The notes below the pieces were generated by a model. It searched no databases, was not told the DNA's origin, and saw nothing but the letters and a program-made list of their open reading frames with translations. Both the position numbers and the translations under genes were made by a program. 64,000 nucleotides of DNA. Source: Pelomicrobium methylotrophicum (lineage in GTDB: Bacteria > Pseudomonadota > Gammaproteobacteria > Burkholderiales > UBA6910). Positions 45,461 through 54,423 of the stretch are shown here, piece by piece (the stretch's first letter is position 1; the number at the start of each line of letters is the position of its first letter). The stretch lies in NCBI RefSeq assembly GCF_008014345.1, contig NZ_VPFL01000015.1, positions 29,087 to 93,086 of the forward strand, read 5' to 3'.

Positions 45461-45918
45461 AGGGGCCGCTCCATCAAGATCGCGTCCTCGCGCCCGTTTT
45501 CCGCGGGGTAATAATTGGGACGCACGCCCACCACGCGGAACCCGGCGCCCCGGTACAGATGGGCGGCCACGTCATTGGAGGGCCGCACCTCCAGTACCAT
45601 GGCGCGGGCGCCATGATCGCGGGCGATACGCATGAAATGCGCGAGCAGCTCGCGCCCGTGGCCACGCCGCTGCCAGCTCGCCGCGATGCTGAGGTTGAGC
45701 AGATGCGCCTCCTGCGCGGCCACCATCATCACCCCGTAGCCGACCAGCGCTCCCGGCACCTCGTAGACGTAGCAGTGATACCGGGCCCGGATCGAATCGA
45801 GAAAGTTGCCCCGGGTCCAAGGAAACGCATAGATCTTCTCTTCGATGTCGATCACCCGTTCCACATCTTCGGGCCGCATGGGCCGCAGCACGGGGTGGTC
45901 TTTCGCCAGCGCGCTCAC
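45457..45918 (-). CDS. rimI: Ribosomal protein S18-alanine N-acetyltransferase
   Basis: GNAT acetyltransferase of 153 residues. Acetyl-CoA binding motif SWQRRGHGRELLAHFMRIAR and the RimI-type tail VRPSNDVAAHLYRGAGFRVV with VRPNYYPAENGREDAILME are present. It overlaps tsaB upstream and the UDG gene downstream by 4 nt each; tsaB-rimI-udg is a common order. It acetylates the S18 N-terminus in E. coli. Confidence 0.95.
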   Translation of the reverse strand: MSALAKDHPVLRPMRPEDVERVIDIEEKIYAFPWTRGNFLDSIRARYHCYVYEVPGALVGYGVMMVAAQEAHLLNLSIAASWQRRGHGRELLAHFMRIARDHGARAMVLEVRPSNDVAAHLYRGAGFRVVGVRPNYYPAENGREDAILMERPL

Positions 45919-46586
45919 CGTTCCGACTCCTTGAGGGCCACCTTGTCGCGCAGATAAATCGGCAAGGCCTCAGCCGGATCCTGCCCTTCGCCGGCGGCGA
46001 AGCGGGGCGCCGCCAGCTCAACGATGTCCTGCGCGCGCGGATACAGCCCATGCAAGACGCCGTCCAGGCACCCGCCATACCGCTGCCGGAGCGTATCGCC
46101 ATACGCATCGAAGCCGCTGCCGCAGCCCGTCCATCCCGCGCCCGGGACTTCGGGCGCCTGCTCGGGCCGGCACAGCATCGCAGGGGCCATTATCCGCCAG
46201 CCCCTCGCTTCCCGCTGGTAGGCGGCGTGGTAAATTTCGCCGATACGCGCATCAACGCAAGCAATCACCCGGTGCGCCCCGGAGGCTTGGGCCAACGCCT
46301 CCAGGGTGCTGACGCCGACGACCGGAAGCCCGGCGCCGAAGGCAAGCCCCTGCGCCAGGCCGCAGGCGATGCGCAGACCAGTGAACGACCCTGGTCCGGC
46401 ACCGAAGGCGATGCCGGACAGGTCCGAGAGCCTGAGCCCCGCTTCCGCGAGCAGCGCATCCACCATGGGCAGTGCCACTTCCGTATGCCGTTGCCCGCAG
46501 AGCGCATCCCGGCCCCGCACCTCGCCATCGAGCCAAAGGGCCACCGAACAATGCTCGCTGGAAGTGTCGAGGGCTAGGATTTTCAA
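45915..46586 (-). CDS. tsaB: tRNA threonylcarbamoyladenosine biosynthesis protein TsaB
   Basis: ASKHA-fold partner of TsaD in t6A37 tRNA modification. The 223 residues start MKILALDTSSEHCSVALWLD and contain GIAFGAGPGSFTGLRIACGL and AQGLAFGAGLPVVGVSTLEA, all typical. It is the first gene of the tsaB-rimI-udg unit. Confidence 0.95.
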   Translation of the reverse strand: MKILALDTSSEHCSVALWLDGEVRGRDALCGQRHTEVALPMVDALLAEAGLRLSDLSGIAFGAGPGSFTGLRIACGLAQGLAFGAGLPVVGVSTLEALAQASGAHRVIACVDARIGEIYHAAYQREARGWRIMAPAMLCRPEQAPEVPGAGWTGCGSGFDAYGDTLRQRYGGCLDGVLHGLYPRAQDIVELAAPRFAAGEGQDPAEALPIYLRDKVALKESER

Positions 46587-46646
46587 GGCAGTAACGAAAA
46601 ACCGGGACCCACTGAAAAGTATAACGGACGCCCCCGCGAGCGCGTT

Positions 46647-47171
46647 CTAGCGCTCTCCCAGCCCGGCCCAGGCCGCCTGGTACGCCTTGAGCGCCTGGTC
46701 ACCAAAGCAGACGCAGATCACCCGTTCGGGGAGGTCATGGGACTCAAGGAAGCGCACGATCTCCCTCAGCGCGATGCGCGCCGCCCGCTCCATGGGAAAA
46801 CCATAGGCGCCCGTGCTGATGCCGGGGAAAGCAATGGAGCGCACCCCGTGCTCGGCGGCAAGCGCCAGCGAATTGCGATAGCAGCTCGCAAGCAGCTCAT
46901 CCTCTCCCCCACTGCCGCCGTGCCACACCGGCCCCACGGTGTGGATCACATACCTCGCCGGCAGCCGATAGCCCCGGGTGAGCTTGGCCTGGCCGGTGGA
47001 ACAGCCCCCCAGTTTGCGGCATTCCTCGAGCAGCTCCGGCCCGGCGGCGCGGTGAATGGCCCCGTCCACGCCGCCACCGCCGAGGAGCGTGGTGTTGGCG
47101 GCATTCACGATGGCGTCCACCTGCTGTTGGGTAATGTCGCCCCTCACGATCTCGATGCGCTGCTTGACCAT
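46647..47171 (-). CDS. Macro-domain protein, O-acetyl-ADP-ribose deacetylase type
   Basis: 174-residue MacroD-type macro domain, like E. coli YmdB, that binds ADP-ribose and removes acetyl or ADP-ribosyl groups. Motifs: [20 protein letters not shown] (the Asn and Asp of the active site), [17 protein letters not shown] and the phosphate loop [17 protein letters not shown] 47171 is preferred over a longer open frame because the family starts here ([14 protein letters not shown]) after AGGAGG-like sequence. It is monocistronic on the minus strand. Confidence 0.93.
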   Translation of the reverse strand: MVKQRIEIVRGDITQQQVDAIVNAANTTLLGGGGVDGAIHRAAGPELLEECRKLGGCSTGQAKLTRGYRLPARYVIHTVGPVWHGGSGGEDELLASCYRNSLALAAEHGVRSIAFPGISTGAYGFPMERAARIALREIVRFLESHDLPERVICVCFGDQALKAYQAAWAGLGER

Positions 47172-47657
47172 GACAGCCTCCTCGTAGCCGTATCGGGCGC
47201 GATCAAAAAGCCCGAGCGCCCGCGGCGAAAATTGGACGACACTGCGCTTCGACCCATGCCCGCTGTCGACAGGACGACGGCACAGGGCAGTGTCTGCAGG
47301 CTCACGGGGCGCTTGCTTGATCGAGAAAGTCGACGATTTCCTCTGAGACAATCTGTGGGACCCATTATAACTGGGATGCTTCAATGCGGCCTCTGGACCG
47401 CAGACGCAAGCCAAGTAAAAGGACGGCAACGACGGCACCTCAGTCAACGACGACTGCACCCAGCCGGGCAATCTCTACCGGCTTCATGAGTCAGGAGGCG
47501 CGCGCCTAGCCGCCAAACCCCGTCGCTGCCATGAAGAGCGTGCCGCGCGAGATCCAGCTGCGGCAAATCGGCCACTCTCCAAGGCCGATCCGCAGTACGG
47601 CGAGAGCGTCGCGACCGGGCTCGCCATTCAGGATCGAGGACGTGCCCGGGATCAGGG
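47172..47657. other. Gene-poor interval between the macro-domain gene and dusA
   Basis: 486 bp without a recognised gene. On the minus strand a frame from dusA's antisense side continues through PGTSSILNGEPGRDALAVLR to a stop at 47506. It looks faintly protein-like but matches nothing I can name. A TATAAC and the inverted CCCA/TGGG around it near 47362-47376 could be a promoter. A decayed gene is possible. Confidence 0.4.
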
Positions 47658-48647
47658 TCAGCAAAGCATTCTGATGGCGGCTGGCCGCGCCTTCTCTCCG
47701 CCCATCGCCTCGAGGAGGATCCCCGGGTCGTTGGTGGCGAGTCGGCGGGGATCTGAGAGGTGCCGGCGCCACGCCCGGGCGTTGGGCTGGCCATGGTAGA
47801 GCCCTAGCATATGCCGGACAATGGCCCGGAGGGGGGTGCCGCGACGCACTTCTTCCCGACAGTAGAGGTACATGGACTGGACGACCTCCTCCCGGGTCCT
47901 GGGGCGTGCGTCCTCGCCGAAGGCCCGCCCATCGGCTTGCGCCAGCAAGTAGGAATTGTGGTACGCGGCCCGGCCCAGCATCACTCCATCCACGTGGCGA
48001 AGATGGCTCTCGATCTCGCGCCATGACCGCACGCCGCCGTTGAGAACGATGCAAAGCTCCGGGAACTCTTGTTTGAGCCGATAGACATAATCGTACTTGA
48101 GGGGTGGGATCTCCCGGTTGTCCTTGGGGCTCAAGCCCTGCAGGATCGCGTTGCGGGCATGGACGATGAAGACGCGGCACCCTGCTCGCGCCAGCGTCTC
48201 CACGAAGCGGCGCACGAAGTCGTAAGCCTCGATGGAGTCGATCCCCAGGCGGTGCTTGACCGTCACCGGCACCGCCACCGCGTCCTGCATGGCCTTCACG
48301 CAGTCGGCCACAAGCGCAGGCTCCGCCATGAGGCAGGCACCGAACGCACCGTGCCGCACCCGCTCCGAAGGACAGCCGCAGTTCAAGTTGATCTCATCAA
48401 AACCCCAGCGCTCGCCGAGCCGGGCGCAGCGGGCGAGTTCCCGCGCATCGGAGCCGCCCAGTTGCAGCGCGACCGGGTGCTCTACTTCGTGGAACGCCAG
48501 GTGCCGCGCCACATCGCCGTGCAAGAGCGCGCCGGTCGCCACCATCTCCGTGTACACCGGCGTGCGCCGGGTGAGCTGGCGAAAAAAATACCGGCAATGC
48601 CGGTCCGACCAGTCCATCATCGGGGCGGTGCACACACGGTGGATCAT
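47658..48647 (-). CDS. dusA: tRNA dihydrouridine(20/20a) synthase DusA
   Basis: FMN-dependent reductase that makes dihydrouridine at tRNA positions 20/20a. The 329 residues begin MIHRVCTAPMMDWSDRHCRY, giving the normal DusA start at 48647 and not the upstream in-frame ATG. The catalytic Cys lies in EINLNCGCPSERVRHGAFGA, with VKHRLGIDS, FIVHARNAILQGLSPKDNRE and LNGGVRS completing the FMN barrel. It diverges from the DUF502 gene across about 110 bp. Confidence 0.95.
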   Translation of the reverse strand: MIHRVCTAPMMDWSDRHCRYFFRQLTRRTPVYTEMVATGALLHGDVARHLAFHEVEHPVALQLGGSDARELARCARLGERWGFDEINLNCGCPSERVRHGAFGACLMAEPALVADCVKAMQDAVAVPVTVKHRLGIDSIEAYDFVRRFVETLARAGCRVFIVHARNAILQGLSPKDNREIPPLKYDYVYRLKQEFPELCIVLNGGVRSWREIESHLRHVDGVMLGRAAYHNSYLLAQADGRAFGEDARPRTREEVVQSMYLYCREEVRRGTPLRAIVRHMLGLYHGQPNARAWRRHLSDPRRLATNDPGILLEAMGGEKARPAAIRMLC

Positions 48648-48757
48648 TGCGGCAATTAAGAAAAAAGCACAGATCCTGATTATCGCACGAGCCGGTCGCC
48701 GATCCTGCCCCGGTCCGCTACCATCCACTCAAGTTTCCATTCACGGAGGACGACGTC

Positions 48758-49492
48758 ATGCGAAGCCCTGACAGCCATCCCCTAGCCAACGCCAGCCGTC
48801 ACATCGTCGCCGGAATCCTGGTGCTCGCGCCGCTGTGGGTCACCTGGCTGGTGTTCGACTTCCTGCTCGGTGTTCTCTCCCAGGCCGGACGCCCTTGGGT
48901 GCAGGGCTTTGCTGCGTTCATCGGCCGGTACTCGCCGGTGGTGGCAGAGCAGCTGTTCGCCCCGTGGTTCGAATCGGTCGTCGCGGCCTTGTTCACCCTG
49001 GGAGCGTTGTACGCGCTGGGGTGGGCCGCCGGCAAGGTGGTCGGAAAGCGCATCCTCGCCTGGGTCGAATCGCTCATGGATCGCATCCCCCTCGTGAAAG
49101 CGGTCTACAGCTCCACCAAAAAGCTCTTGCAAGTGATCCAGCAGAAACCAGGGGGTGCGGAACGGGTGGTCCTGATCGACTTTCCTCACCCGCCCATGAA
49201 AGTGATGGGGCTGGTAACGCGCACCCTCAAAGATGCCGCCACGGGCCAGGATTTGGCAGTTGTATACGTTCCCACTGCTCCGAATCCCACTTCGGGTTAT
49301 GTGGAGATCGTCCCCCTGGACCGGGTCACGCCCACGGACTGGACGGTAGAGGACGCCATTCGCTTCACTGTCACCGGCGGCACCAGCGCACCGGAGTGCA
49401 TCCCCTACTCCGGGCGGGCGCGGTCGCAGCCCGCAGCCGGTGACCGGCAGGACCGTGGGAGCGTGAAACAGGACCCGCCGGGATTGTGGTAA
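48758..49492 (+). CDS. DUF502 family membrane protein
   Basis: 244 residues with two membrane helices (residues about 17-38 and 65-90) and a cytoplasmic or periplasmic domain with PLVKAVYSSTKKLLQVI, VVLIDFPHPPMKVMGLVTRT and YVPTAPNPTSGYVEIVPLD, the hallmark of DUF502. Function unknown; conserved across proteobacteria and plants (COV-like proteins). The C-terminal 30 residues are polar and variable. Confidence 0.9.
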   Translation: MRSPDSHPLANASRHIVAGILVLAPLWVTWLVFDFLLGVLSQAGRPWVQGFAAFIGRYSPVVAEQLFAPWFESVVAALFTLGALYALGWAAGKVVGKRILAWVESLMDRIPLVKAVYSSTKKLLQVIQQKPGGAERVVLIDFPHPPMKVMGLVTRTLKDAATGQDLAVVYVPTAPNPTSGYVEIVPLDRVTPTDWTVEDAIRFTVTGGTSAPECIPYSGRARSQPAAGDRQDRGSVKQDPPGLW

Positions 49493-49648
49493 AGTCAAAA
49501 AATATGAAGCGGCGCGGGCGGCTCGCTTGGGAGGTGCTTGCGCCGGAACGAACGGGTTTGCACCCCGGCGGTGATACGTGGCGGGCGCGGGGTAAGGTTT
49601 TCCGGCTTCCGAAGCGGTCATCGCGGCTCGATAACACGGGAGGAAAAT

Positions 49649-50263
49649 GTGCTGAGACTCGATCGTTTACGCCTACAGCCCGACGAGCGGTTTGCTTTTT
49701 TCCAGGGCTTTCTCAAGAACCCCGCCCGCGTCGGTTCCGTGATCCCCAGCTCCCGGTTCCTCGAACGCCGGGTGGTAGAATTGGCAGAAGTCGACCGGGC
49801 CCAATCGGTCGTGGAGCTGGGTCCAGGCACGGGAGGCACCACCCGGGCGTTGCTGCGTGCCATGGCTCCAGAGGCGCGGCTGCTCGGCATCGAACTCGAC
49901 GCCGATTTCGTGCGGATTCTGTCGCCCATGCGTGACCCGCGACTCGTCATCCACCATGGTGACGCCCGCGATCTGGAGCGCCATCTCCGCATGCACCGGT
50001 TCCCGGCGCCGGAGGTGGTGGTCTCCGGCATTCCGTTCTCCACGATGCCTCGGCGTCTCGGGCGCGAAATCGTCCAAGCGGTGTTCAACGTCCTCGCGCC
50101 GGGCGGTCGGTTCGTGGCCTACCAAGTCCGGGACCGGGTGGGCGAGCTGGGGCGCGAATTCTTCGGCCGCCCGCAAGTGCAGGTGGAACTGCTCAACGTG
50201 CCGCCCATGCGGGTGTACCGGTGGGTCAAACCGTCGGTCCCCCTCATGCAACAGGCGAGCTGA
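49649..50263 (+). CDS. SAM-dependent methyltransferase, phospholipid N-methyltransferase/rRNA dimethylase-like
   Basis: 204 residues with a class I methyltransferase fold: motif I SVVELGPGTGGTTRALL, the acidic end of strand 2 LLGIELDADFV, HHGDARDLE and VVVSGIPFSTMP (motif IV-like). The N-terminus FFQGFLKNPARVGSVIPSS is typical of PmtA-like proteins, which methylate phosphatidylethanolamine; relatives are often mis-named rRNA dimethylases. GTG 49649 is the chosen start because GGGAGG lies 5 nt before it. Substrate unproven. Confidence 0.85.
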   Translation: MLRLDRLRLQPDERFAFFQGFLKNPARVGSVIPSSRFLERRVVELAEVDRAQSVVELGPGTGGTTRALLRAMAPEARLLGIELDADFVRILSPMRDPRLVIHHGDARDLERHLRMHRFPAPEVVVSGIPFSTMPRRLGREIVQAVFNVLAPGGRFVAYQVRDRVGELGREFFGRPQVQVELLNVPPMRVYRWVKPSVPLMQQAS

Positions 50264-50636
50264 AATCTACACCCTTCCGATGGTTGGGAGGTGGCCGTGG
50301 AGGCCCCTCCCGGGGTCGCCTTTCCCCAGCGATGAACCCGCGCCCGGGCCCCTGCTCTTCGGCGGCTGGAAGCCTCAGCGCAGAAGAAGCGCCCTACGCC
50401 TGGCGGGAGACTGAACAGCCTGGTCGAAACCGCTGCTCACGCGGCGCATCCAGAGATGGGGATGGGAATTGCGAGGACTACGCCCCCTGTCACTGACGCT
50501 TAGAGGGGCTTGCGAAAATTTTATTATTTTAGCCCCGCCGCACGCCCGTCGGGGAGCTATTCGCCCAGGCGCCCTCCAGCTACACTGGTGCTGTCCCCGC
50601 ACGGCCATTCCCTCCCACGCTCAAGAGAGATCATCA
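50264..50636. other. Intergenic region upstream of the host-attachment-type gene
   Basis: 373 bp with no recognised gene. An AT-rich patch at 50513-50531 (GAAAATTTTATTATTTTAG) stands out in this GC-rich DNA and is a probable promoter region for the gene at 50637. A short CCCCG/CGGGG hairpin follows it. Confidence 0.45.
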
Positions 50637-51077
50637 ATGGGCAATACGTGGATCCTCGTGGCAAATGCCAGCAAAGCGCATCTCTTTCTCAACACCGGCC
50701 CGAGAAAAGGGCTGAGAAAACTCAAGGAATTCGACCATGCAGCGAGCCGCGAGAAAGCCTCCCGGCTCGTCACCGATCGGCCCGGATACAACAAGAGCCA
50801 CGGCAACGGGCACGGCGCTTATGTGCCCCAGACCGATCCCAAACAGCACGAAGCCCAACATTTCGCCATGGAGCTCGCGCGCGTCCTCGACCATGGCCGC
50901 GCCACCAACGAGTACCAGCGGCTGATCCTCGTGGCGCCGCCAGCCTTTATGGGGCTGCTCAAAGGACACCTGGACGCCCATGTCCTGAACCTGGTGACCG
51001 ACAGCTTCGAGAAGGACTACACCAAAGTGCCAGAGCGGGAGCTCTCGGGACATCTGGAGCAGTGCATCTATCTGTAG
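50637..51077 (+). CDS. Host attachment family protein
   Basis: 146 residues of the bacterial host-attachment family (Pfam Host_attach, originally described as needed for attachment to host cells). WILVANASKAHLFLNTGPRK at the N-terminus and RLILVAPPAFMGLLKGHLDA toward the C-terminus are the recognisable blocks. The fold resembles release-factor eRF1 domain 2-like proteins. It is cytosolic, without a signal peptide. Earlier in-frame codons lie in the promoter region and are rejected. Confidence 0.88.
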   Translation: MGNTWILVANASKAHLFLNTGPRKGLRKLKEFDHAASREKASRLVTDRPGYNKSHGNGHGAYVPQTDPKQHEAQHFAMELARVLDHGRATNEYQRLILVAPPAFMGLLKGHLDAHVLNLVTDSFEKDYTKVPERELSGHLEQCIYL

Positions 51078-51090
51078 CGGGAGGCGAGCG

Positions 51091-51115
51091 GTCCGACCCC
51101 GCCCGACGGGCGGAC
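51091..51115. terminator. Possible bidirectional hairpin between convergent genes
   Basis: CCGCCC-GAC-GGGCGG is a 6-bp stem, and GTCCG/CGGAC can pair outside as an alternative. It sits in the 41-bp gap between convergent stops. There is no T-run, so it is tentative. Confidence 0.3.
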
Positions 51116-51118
51116 GCT

Positions 51119-51664
51119 TCAGCCACCGAGGGGCCAGCGGTCCACCACCTCGTAGCTCGCCCCCTCCTCACCTCGTACCGAGCGTGCCAGGACGAACTCT
51201 TCGGCGGTCCAGGCAATCGCCTCTTCTAAGACCTGCGCCTCTCGGCAGCGGGCGTTGCGCGCGAGCGTCACGTGGGGCACGTACGGCCGCCGGTCGAAGG
51301 AATAGCCCTCGGCACTGAGCCGCTCCTCGAGGGCCCGGACCAACAGGATGAGCCCTTCGGGCACAACGCTCGGGCCCACCCAGGCGATCAGGTTGTGCCG
51401 CCAGTACCCCAGCACGTCGAGGGTGAGCTCGATGCGCGGGGCGACCACGGACGCGGCGAGGGCCCGCAGGAAATCCACCCGCTCCCGTTCCACTTCGCCG
51501 ACGAACACCAGCGTCAGGTGCAGGCGGTCAACCCGGATACCGCGACCACCGCATGCGTCCGTGACCCGATCCACGAGCCGGGCGAGGCGGCGCCGCAGCG
51601 CCCCGTCGGGCCACAGGGCAAAGAACACCCGATCCCAGGGACCGACCCGCGATGGCTCGCTCAT
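51119..51664 (-). CDS. thpR: RNA 2',3'-cyclic phosphodiesterase
   Basis: 2H phosphoesterase of 181 residues. The two HxTx motifs are HLTL (in [16 protein letters not shown]) and HVTL (in [11 protein letters not shown]), as in ThpR/LigT. The N-terminus [19 protein letters not shown] is also typical. It overlaps ispF by 4 nt and so ends the ispD-ispF-thpR unit. In E. coli it opens cyclic phosphates and can ligate tRNA halves in vitro. Confidence 0.93.
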   Translation of the reverse strand: MSEPSRVGPWDRVFFALWPDGALRRRLARLVDRVTDACGGRGIRVDRLHLTLVFVGEVERERVDFLRALAASVVAPRIELTLDVLGYWRHNLIAWVGPSVVPEGLILLVRALEERLSAEGYSFDRRPYVPHVTLARNARCREAQVLEEAIAWTAEEFVLARSVRGEEGASYEVVDRWPLGG

Positions 51665-52137
51665 GCCTGCGGCGCGATCAACGCCACCGCCTCGGCGGCG
51701 ATGCCCTCCCCACGACCGGTGAAGCCGAGCCGCTCGGTGGTCTTGGCTTTCACGTTGACCCAGTCGCCCGGGATCCCCAGATCGTGGGCGATGTTCGCCA
51801 CCATCTGGGGCATGTGGGGCGCCATTCTGGGCGCCTGGGCGATGATCGTGGCGTCCACGTTGACCACTCGGAAGCCCGCTGCGGCAAGCCGCCGCGCCAC
51901 GTCGCGCAGGAGTTGCCGGCTGTCGGCGCCCTTGAAGGCCGGGTCGCTGTCGGGATAGAGACGCCCGAGGTCGCCCAAGCCAGCGGCGCCGAGAAGCGCA
52001 TCAGCCACGGCGTGCAACAGCACATCCGCGTCGGAATGGCCGTCCAACCCCCTCTCAAAAGGGATCGTCACGCCCCCGATGACGAGCGGTCGCCCTGCCA
52101 CCAACGGATGAACATCGAAGCCGTGTCCGACCCTCAT
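51661..52137 (-). CDS. ispF: 2-C-methyl-D-erythritol 2,4-cyclodiphosphate synthase
   Basis: MEP-pathway enzyme for isoprenoid precursors, 158 residues. Zinc ligands lie in [12 protein letters not shown] (Asp and His) and [40 protein letters not shown] is the C-terminal signature. The ATG overlaps the ispD stop by 4 nt. ispDF adjacency is the normal order. Confidence 0.97.
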   Translation of the reverse strand: MRVGHGFDVHPLVAGRPLVIGGVTIPFERGLDGHSDADVLLHAVADALLGAAGLGDLGRLYPDSDPAFKGADSRQLLRDVARRLAAAGFRVVNVDATIIAQAPRMAPHMPQMVANIAHDLGIPGDWVNVKAKTTERLGFTGRGEGIAAEAVALIAPQA

Positions 52138-52832
52138 GGCTCCTCCGCCTGGCTGAGAATCCGCTCCGCCAGCGGCAGATCTTGAGGAAAAGTGACCTTG
52201 AGGTTGGCCGCATCCCCCACCACCAGGCGCGGCTTTAAGCCCAGCATCTCCACCGCGCGGGACTCGTCGGTGACCTCCGAAGCGGCGGAGGCGGCCAGCG
52301 CTTTTGCCAACACCCCGTAGCGGAACATCTGGGGCGTCTGAGCCTGCCATAAGCCCTCGCGAGGCTCGGTGGCGAGGACCCGGCCGTTGCGGTCGGCCCG
52401 CTTGAGGGTGTCGGCCACCGGGATCGCCAGCAAGCCGCCGACTTCCTCTTCCGCCAGTTCCCTGACCAGCCGCTCCACCCAAGCCCGCTGCAAGCACGGC
52501 CGCGCCGCATCATGCACCAGCACCCAGTCTGCCTCGTCCATGTCCCCTCGAATCGCCTGCAGCCCATTGGCCACTGTCTCGGCGCGGGTTGCGCCGCCGC
52601 ATCGCAACGGGTGCACTCGCCCACCGAGCGCGCTCCAGTCAAAGGCGTCCCACGCCGTGTCGCCGGGTGCGAGCAGGACATGGATGGCAGCGATGAAGCG
52701 ACAATTGCCCAAGGCGCGAAGCGCATGGTGAATCATCGGCCGTCCGGCGAGCGGCAGGTATTGCTTGGGTACCGCCTGCCCCATGCGGAGGCCCGCTCCG
52801 GCTGCAGGGACGAGAGCCACGTATTTCGGCAT
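52134..52832 (-). CDS. ispD: 2-C-methyl-D-erythritol 4-phosphate cytidylyltransferase
   Basis: MEP-pathway cytidylyltransferase, 232 residues. Nucleotide-binding motif [31 protein letters not shown] and the [16 protein letters not shown] block are diagnostic. It is the first gene of ispD-ispF-thpR on the minus strand. Confidence 0.97.
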   Translation of the reverse strand: MPKYVALVPAAGAGLRMGQAVPKQYLPLAGRPMIHHALRALGNCRFIAAIHVLLAPGDTAWDAFDWSALGGRVHPLRCGGATRAETVANGLQAIRGDMDEADWVLVHDAARPCLQRAWVERLVRELAEEEVGGLLAIPVADTLKRADRNGRVLATEPREGLWQAQTPQMFRYGVLAKALAASAASEVTDESRAVEMLGLKPRLVVGDAANLKVTFPQDLPLAERILSQAEEP

Positions 52833-53051
52833 CGCGCCATTCTACCGAATCGCTTCGGGTCGCTGTCACCCCGGGATCAAAGCATCGGTTTGCAACCCGC
52901 TTTTGCGGCGTGCGATCTCCATCCCGGGCCCCATCGACTAAGATGGAAAGGGGCACGCCTTGCAGGTTCTGGAACCCGCCAAGCGTGATGGAAGTCCTTG
53001 ATCGATTGCAACTTGAACCCCACTTAAATGCAAAGGCGCGAGGAGGACTGC

Positions 53052-53873
53052 ATGACTCAGGTGCGGCCGGCAGCGGTGGCCGGCGTGTTCTATCCCGGTG
53101 ATGCGCAGACCCTGGCGCTCACGGTCACCACGCTGTTGCAAGAAGCGGATCGCCCAGGGTCTGCAAACTCGGTTGCCCTGTTACCTAAGGCGGTGATCGT
53201 GCCGCATGCGGGCTACGTTTATTCGGGTCCGGTGGCGGCCACCGCCTACGCCCGCCTGCGCGCCGGCCGGGACAGGATGAAACGCGTCGTCCTGGTGGGG
53301 CCGTGCCACCGGGTGCCAGTGCGGGGAATTGCGCTTCCGGGAGTGGAACGCTTCGCCACGCCCTTGGGGACGGTGGCAGTGGATCAGGAAGCCGCCGCCC
53401 TGTTGCGCCGTTATCCGCAGATCGTGGTCAGCCCCGAGGCCCACGCCTGGGAGCATTCGCTGGAGGTGCAGCTTCCTTTCCTGCAGATGGTGCTGGGGTC
53501 CTTTGCCATCGTCCCTTTGGCGGTGGGCACTGCTTCGGCCGAGCAGGTGGCGGAAGTGCTGGAGGCGCTGTGGGGCGGGCCCGAAACCCTCATCGTGATC
53601 AGCTCTGACCTCTCCCATTACCTGCCCTATGACGTCGCCCGGCAGGTGGACTCAGCCACGGCCCATGCCATTGTTTCCTTGCAACACGGCATCGATCACG
53701 AGCAGGCGTGCGGGGCCATTCCGGTCGACGGCCTTCTCTTGACGGCCAAGCGCCGGGGGCTCGAGGCCCAGCTCCTGGATCTGCGCAATTCGGGCGATAC
53801 GGCCGGAGACAAAGCGCGGGTAGTCGGCTATGGAGCCTTCGCGTTCATCGAAACGAAGCGCCATGTCCCCTGA
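53052..53873 (+). CDS. amrB: AmmeMemoRadiSam system protein B (MEMO1 family)
   Basis: 273 residues of the MEMO1/class III extradiol dioxygenase-like fold. RPAAVAGVFYPGDAQTLALT is the family N-terminus; putative metal ligands are in VPHAGYVYSGPVAATAYARL, EHSLEVQLPFLQMV and ISSDLSHYLPY. ATG 53052 has AGGAGG at 53041-53046. The downstream AMMECR1 and radical-SAM genes overlap it in series, the AmmeMemoRadiSam arrangement. Recent work links the family to radical chemistry, but its cellular role is still poorly defined. Confidence 0.93.
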   Translation: MTQVRPAAVAGVFYPGDAQTLALTVTTLLQEADRPGSANSVALLPKAVIVPHAGYVYSGPVAATAYARLRAGRDRMKRVVLVGPCHRVPVRGIALPGVERFATPLGTVAVDQEAAALLRRYPQIVVSPEAHAWEHSLEVQLPFLQMVLGSFAIVPLAVGTASAEQVAEVLEALWGGPETLIVISSDLSHYLPYDVARQVDSATAHAIVSLQHGIDHEQACGAIPVDGLLLTAKRRGLEAQLLDLRNSGDTAGDKARVVGYGAFAFIETKRHVP

Positions 53874-54423
53874 GCTCGGCCTCGCGCTGCTCAAGCTCGC
53901 CCGGGGCACCATTGCCGAGCGGTTCGGCCTGCGCGCCGACACGCCGCCGGCCCACGGCCCCTTGGCCGAGCCCGGCGCCACCTTCGTGACGCTCAGCCGC
54001 AACGGCAAGCTGCGCGGTTGCATCGGGAGCCTGGAAGCGCGCCGGCGCCTGTACGACGACGTGCGCGACAATGCGCTCGGCGCGGCATTCCGGGACCCAC
54101 GCTTCCCGCCGCTCGCGCGGGAAGAATTCGACGAGACTCGGGTCGAGGTCTCGCTGTTGTCCCCCTTGGAGCCGCTGCCTGCGTTGTCCCAGGCCGAGCT
54201 GCTGGAGCAACTGCGGCCCGGGATCGATGGCCTTGTGTTCCAATACGGCCACCACCGCAGCACCTTTCTGCCCCAGGTGTGGGAGACGCTGCCCGAGCCT
54301 GTAGATTTCATGGAGCATCTGAAGCGCAAGGCCGGACTCCCCTTCGGCTTCTGGGCCGACGGCGTGAACGTCTGGCGCTACACGGTATCCAAGTGGAAGG
54401 AATCCGAAGAGAAGCTGCCATGA
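53863..54423 (+). CDS. amrA: AmmeMemoRadiSam system protein A (AMMECR1 family)
   Basis: 186 residues of the AMMECR1 domain. The conserved LRGCIGSLEARRRLYDDVRD block (LRGCIG) is present, with AAFRDPRFPPLAREEF and TFLPQVWETLPEPVDFMEHL. ATG 53863 overlaps the amrB stop by 11 nt. Biochemical function unknown; always found with MEMO1 and the radical SAM partner in this cassette. Confidence 0.93.
   Translation: MSPELGLALLKLARGTIAERFGLRADTPPAHGPLAEPGATFVTLSRNGKLRGCIGSLEARRRLYDDVRDNALGAAFRDPRFPPLAREEFDETRVEVSLLSPLEPLPALSQAELLEQLRPGIDGLVFQYGHHRSTFLPQVWETLPEPVDFMEHLKRKAGLPFGFWADGVNVWRYTVSKWKESEEKLP

Noticed and set aside
47506..47657. Possible decayed gene fragment downstream of dusA (PGTSSILNGEP region)
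   Set aside because: Only about 50 residues with weak protein-like character and no recognisable family; mentioned in the interval entry but not called.
50637..51077. Prophage signal from the host-attachment family gene
   Set aside because: The family is common on chromosomes and no integrase, capsid, tail or att repeat is present nearby.
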